Origin: Gaiellasilicea sp045403015
GTDB lineage: Bacteria; Actinomycetota; Thermoleophilia; Gaiellales; Gaiellaceae
Length of the DNA: 8,658 nucleotides
Assembly (NCBI GenBank): GCA_045403015.1
Contig: JAXIPI010000208.1
Coordinates: 1 to 8,658, forward strand
Reading direction: 5' to 3'
Shown: positions 5,503-8,658 of the stretch, piece after piece
How the letters are laid out: the number at the start of each line of letters is the position of its first letter
Numbering within the stretch: the stretch's first letter is position 1
Notes under the pieces: generated by a model
What the model was told of the DNA's origin: nothing
The model's input: only the letters and a program-made list of their open reading frames with translations
Databases searched by the model: none
Program-made: the position numbers and the translations under genes

Positions 5503-8500
5503 GTCGCGCCGGGCTTCACGGACACCCTCGTTGCGAGCGTCGAGAGCCCGACCGCACTGGCCTTCACCCCGGACGCGCGGTTGCTTGTCACGACGCAGTT
5601 CGGCACGGTCCGAATCGTCCAGAACGGGTCGCTCCTGCCCGGTTCCGCGCTCGATCTTGGTGCGGTCTTGTGCACCGACAACGAACGCGGGCTGCTCGGC
5701 GCCGCGGTCGATCCCGCGTTCGGCTCGAACGGCTTCGTCTACCTCTACTACACGCGGAACAAGAGCGGGACGTGCGTCAATCGGGTCTCGCGTTTCACGA
5801 TGAGCGGGTCGACGATTGCGATCGCGACCGAATCGGTGCTCGTGGACGAGATCCCTTCACCGAACGGAAACCACAACGGCGGCGACCTCCGCTTCGGGAA
5901 CGACGGCTACCTCTACGTGAGCGTCGGCGACGGCGCCTGTGACTACGCCGGCGGCGGTTGCTACGCGGAGAACGATGCCTCGCGCGACCAGCACGCGCTG
6001 ATCGGGAAGATCCTGCGGATCACGAGCACCGGCGGCATCCCGCCGACGAACCCGTTCCAGGGTGCGGGCACGGCTCGCTGCAACGTCACCGGCCAGACGA
6101 CGGCCGGTAACAAGTGCCAGGAGACCTTCGCGTGGGGATTCCGGAACCCGTTCCGGATCGCGTTCGATCCCAACACGACCGCTTCGCGCTTCTTCGTCAA
6201 CGACGTCGGCGAAGCGACCTGGGAGGAGGTCGACGAGGGCCAGGCGGGCGCGGACTACGGCTGGAACGTGCGCGAAGGCCCCTGCGTCAACGGGTCGACG
6301 ACGACCTGTGGTGCGCCACCCGCGGGCATGACGAATCCCGTCTACGCGTACTCGCACACCGAATCGAGCTGCCACGCGATCACCGGGGGCGTCTTCGTCC
6401 CGAACGGCATCTGGCCGGCGTCGTTCGACGACACCTACCTGTACGGGGACTACACCTGCGGCAAGGTCTTCGTCCTCACCCCGGACGGAAACGGCGGCTT
6501 CACGCGCAGCGATTTCGCCGACGACGTGGGCGCTGTCGTCAACATGACTTTCGGGCCGTCGCCCCAGGGCCAGGGGCTCTACTACACGAACTACACGAAC
6601 GGCGGCGAGGTGCGCGTGATCGAGTCGACCGCCGCCACCAACCGCGCGCCGACCGCGAGGGTGACCGCCACGCCCACCTCCGGCGCGCTCCCGCTCGCCG
6701 TGAGCTTCAACGGGAGCGCGAGCACCGACCCGGACGCGGGTGACACGCTCACCTTCATCTGGAACTTCGGCGACGGGTCACCGATCTCGACCACGGGCTC
6801 GGCGACGACGAGCCACACGTACACCACGGCGGGCACGTTCGCGGCGACGCTGACGGTGCGCGACAACCACGGCGCGACGTCGCCCGCAGCCCAGGCGCGC
6901 ATCGATCCCGGCAACACGGCGCCACAGGTGACGATCGACACTCCAACCGTGAGCGACCGCTTTGCAGTCGGCCAGACGATCACGCTGCATGCGTCCGCGA
7001 CCGACGCCGAGGACGGCACGCTCGCGTCCTCCCGCCTCAGCTGGGTGGTGCTCCGCCACCACGACGCGCACACACATCCTTTCCTGGCACCGACCGCAGG
7101 GAACGACATTCAGATCACGCAGCCGGCGCCCGAGGACCTCGACTCCGGGATCAACGGATACCTCGAGATCCAGCTCACGGCGACGGACTCGGCCGGGGTG
7201 ACGACGACCGTGACCCGCGACGCCCAGCCGAACCGGGTGAACCTCACGTTCGCGACCAATCCGGCAGGCCGCGACGTCGTCGTCGCCGGCACCGCCTACA
7301 CCGCGCCGAAGCCGCTCACCTCCTGGCAGGGATACGCGATCGCGGTCGACGCCCGAACCCAGACAGACGGATCCGGGAACACCTGGAACTTCCAGGCGTG
7401 GTCCGACGGCGGCGCCGCGGCACACACGATCGTGACACCGGCGGCTCCGACGACCTACACAGCGACGTTCGTCCAGAGCTCCGGTCTCGCCGGTCTGGTG
7501 GCGGCGTACGGGTTCGACGCCAGCTCCGGCAGCACTGCTGCGGACTCGTCGGGGAAGGGGAACGTGGGGTCGCTTTCGGGACCGGTGTGGAGTGGGGCGG
7601 GCCGGTTCGGGTCGGCGTTGAGCTTCGACGGCGTCAACGACTGGGTCACGATTCCCGACGCTAACTCGCTCGATCTGACGACCGGGATGACGCTCGAGGC
7701 CTGGGTCAGGCCAGCTGCGTCGGGTGGTTGGCGGACGGTGGCCTTCAAGGAGCGTCCCGGTGGGCTTGTCTACAGCCTCTACTCGAGCACCGACACCGGC
7801 CGGCCCTCCGGCGAGGTGCGGACCTCGCTGGGCGTCGAGACGCGGGGCCCCGCCGCGCTTCCGGCCTCAACGTGGTCGCACCTGGCGACGACGTTCGATG
7901 GTTCGGTGCTGAGGCTGTACGTCAACGGCGCATTGGTGAGCTCGACGACGAGCGCCGGTTCGATTGCCACCTCGACGGGAGTGTTGCGGATTGGTGGCAA
8001 CGGTGTGTGGGGGGAGTGGTTCGCAGGTTTGATCGACGAGATGCGTGTCTACAACCGGGCGCTGAGCGCGGCGGAGGTCCAGCAGGACATGCAGACGGCC
8101 GTGAGCGGCTCGCCGCCGCCGCCGGACACGACTCCGCCGTCGGCTCCCACGGGCCTGACAGCGTCTACCGCGATCGGATCGGCGTCGCTCGGCTGGACGG
8201 CGTCGAGCGACAACGTGGGGGTCTCGCGCTACAACGTGCACCGCTCGCAGACTTCGGGCTTCACGCCCGGCGTCGCGAACCGGATCGCCCAACCGACCGG
8301 CACGGGCTACACCGACTCTGGTCTCGCAGCCGGCACCTTCTACTACCGCGTCACGGCCGAGGATGCGGCCGGGAACATCAGCAGTGCCTCGGCGCAGGTG
8401 ACTGCCGTCGTGCCTGCCGACCAGCCACCGACCGTCTCGATCACGGCGCCTGCGGGGGGCGCCACAGTCAGCGGCACGGTCTCGGTCACGGCAGGCGCCT

Positions 8501-8658
8501 CGGACGATGTCGGGGTTGCCGGCGTCCAGTTCCGGCTGGGGGCGGTCAGTCTCGGGAGCGAGGACACCACAGCGCCCTACTCCATCTCCTGGGACACAAC
8601 CACAGTCAGCAACGGCAGCTACTCGATCACCGCCGTCGCCCGCGACACCGCCACCCAG
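5470..8658 (+). CDS. Secreted multidomain PQQ-dependent sugar dehydrogenase (GSDH-like) with PKD, LamG, FN3 and Ig-like domains; 3' end outside window
   Basis: The reading frame is open for 1063 codons from GTG 5470 to the window end. The true start is probably earlier, because a signal peptide is encoded from about 5401. Residues are numbered from GTG 5470. Residues 15-386 form a glucose/sorbosone dehydrogenase-type beta-propeller: NERGLLGAAVDPAF, NGNHNGGDLRFGNDGYLYV (His135 is the likely catalytic base), WGFRNPFRIAFDP and ADYGWNVREGPC. Such enzymes oxidise aldose sugars with PQQ and calcium outside the cytoplasm. All ten Cys from 5470 onward lie in this part (codons 5671-6457), which suits disulfide bonding after export. 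Then come a PKD domain (about 391-478, WNFGDGS at 431), a module with a His cluster HHDAHTHP, a LamG/concanavalin-like domain (672-877), a PPPP linker, an FN3 domain (about 891-980) and an Ig-like domain (985 onward, cut). The extra domains probably bind carbohydrate or surfaces; this is inference. Confidence 0.9.
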   Translation, partial: MGGAVPASATAVAPGFTDTLVASVESPTALAFTPDARLLVTTQFGTVRIVQNGSLLPGSALDLGAVLCTDNERGLLGAAVDPAFGSNGFVYLYYTRNKSGTCVNRVSRFTMSGSTIAIATESVLVDEIPSPNGNHNGGDLRFGNDGYLYVSVGDGACDYAGGGCYAENDASRDQHALIGKILRITSTGGIPPTNPFQGAGTARCNVTGQTTAGNKCQETFAWGFRNPFRIAFDPNTTASRFFVNDVGEATWEEVDEGQAGADYGWNVREGPCVNGSTTTCGAPPAGMTNPVYAYSHTESSCHAITGGVFVPNGIWPASFDDTYLYGDYTCGKVFVLTPDGNGGFTRSDFADDVGAVVNMTFGPSPQGQGLYYTNYTNGGEVRVIESTAATNRAPTARVTATPTSGALPLAVSFNGSASTDPDAGDTLTFIWNFGDGSPISTTGSATTSHTYTTAGTFAATLTVRDNHGATSPAAQARIDPGNTAPQVTIDTPTVSDRFAVGQTITLHASATDAEDGTLASSRLSWVVLRHHDAHTHPFLAPTAGNDIQITQPAPEDLDSGINGYLEIQLTATDSAGVTTTVTRDAQPNRVNLTFATNPAGRDVVVAGTAYTAPKPLTSWQGYAIAVDARTQTDGSGNTWNFQAWSDGGAAAHTIVTPAAPTTYTATFVQSSGLAGLVAAYGFDASSGSTAADSSGKGNVGSLSGPVWSGAGRFGSALSFDGVNDWVTIPDANSLDLTTGMTLEAWVRPAASGGWRTVAFKERPGGLVYSLYSSTDTGRPSGEVRTSLGVETRGPAALPASTWSHLATTFDGSVLRLYVNGALVSSTTSAGSIATSTGVLRIGGNGVWGEWFAGLIDEMRVYNRALSAAEVQQDMQTAVSGSPPPPDTTPPSAPTGLTASTAIGSASLGWTASSDNVGVSRYNVHRSQTSGFTPGVANRIAQPTGTGYTDSGLAAGTFYYRVTAEDAAGNISSASAQVTAVVPADQPPTVSITAPAGGATVSGTVSVTAGASDDVGVAGVQFRLGAVSLGSEDTTAPYSISWDTTTVSNGSYSITAVARDTATQ

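Noticed and set aside
5857..7425. Several long - strand open frames (5857-6375, 6591-7109, 6778-7425) opposite the dehydrogenase
   Set aside because: They lie opposite a continuous + strand frame with clear propeller and PKD motifs, and none shows a recognisable domain or start context.
8113..8124. (CCG)4 tandem triplets as a possible microsatellite or repeat feature
   Set aside because: It encodes four prolines in a normal inter-domain linker and is too short to be a meaningful repeat.
1..8658. CRISPR array, tRNA/rRNA, insertion sequence or phage genes
   Set aside because: No spaced direct repeats, no tRNA-like cloverleaf, no transposase motifs and no phage structural genes were seen on either strand.

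Overview
This is a gene-dense, high-GC window with every supported gene on the + strand. The protein families, the very high third-position GC, the translational overlaps and a membrane-anchor-free succinate dehydrogenase all suggest a high-GC actinobacterium. My best guess is a Thermoleophilia-like soil lineage (Gaiellales or Solirubrobacterales). That assignment is an inference from gene content, not a measurement.

Region 1 (start to 3598) is an operon for a respiratory succinate:quinone or fumarate oxidoreductase. It holds the C-terminal part of the flavoprotein SdhA, a lipoprotein of the LppX/LprAFG (LolA-like) type, the iron-sulfur protein SdhB, and a CCG-domain subunit (SdhE type, HdrB-like). 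No haem-binding SdhC/SdhD membrane anchor is present. SdhB has an extra cysteine that could turn the usual 3Fe-4S centre into a second 4Fe-4S centre. Together these features match the non-classical 'class E' enzymes known from Archaea and from SdhABE/MfrABE of epsilonproteobacteria. The lipoprotein gene between sdhA and sdhB is unexpected.

Region 2 (3599-5343) begins with two GC-rich hairpins at the sdhE boundary. A tight trio of overlapping genes follows: a membrane-anchored metallophosphoesterase, a short Asp23/Gls24-family protein and a GNAT-like acetyltransferase. No specific shared pathway can be read from these three.

Region 3 (5344-8658) has a 126-base gap with an 8-bp inverted repeat, then a very large secreted protein that stays open to the end of the window. 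It has a PQQ-dependent sugar dehydrogenase (GSDH/Asd-like) beta-propeller, a PKD domain, a His-rich linker module, a LamG/concanavalin-like domain, a fibronectin type III domain and a bacterial Ig-like domain cut by the window edge. A convincing signal peptide is encoded in frame upstream of the only ordinary start codon (GTG 5470), so the true start is unresolved. The LamG part uses visibly different codons from its flanks, which suggests domain shuffling.

The strongest candidate for something undescribed is the lipoprotein-containing class E succinate dehydrogenase operon. The rest is recognisable at family level.
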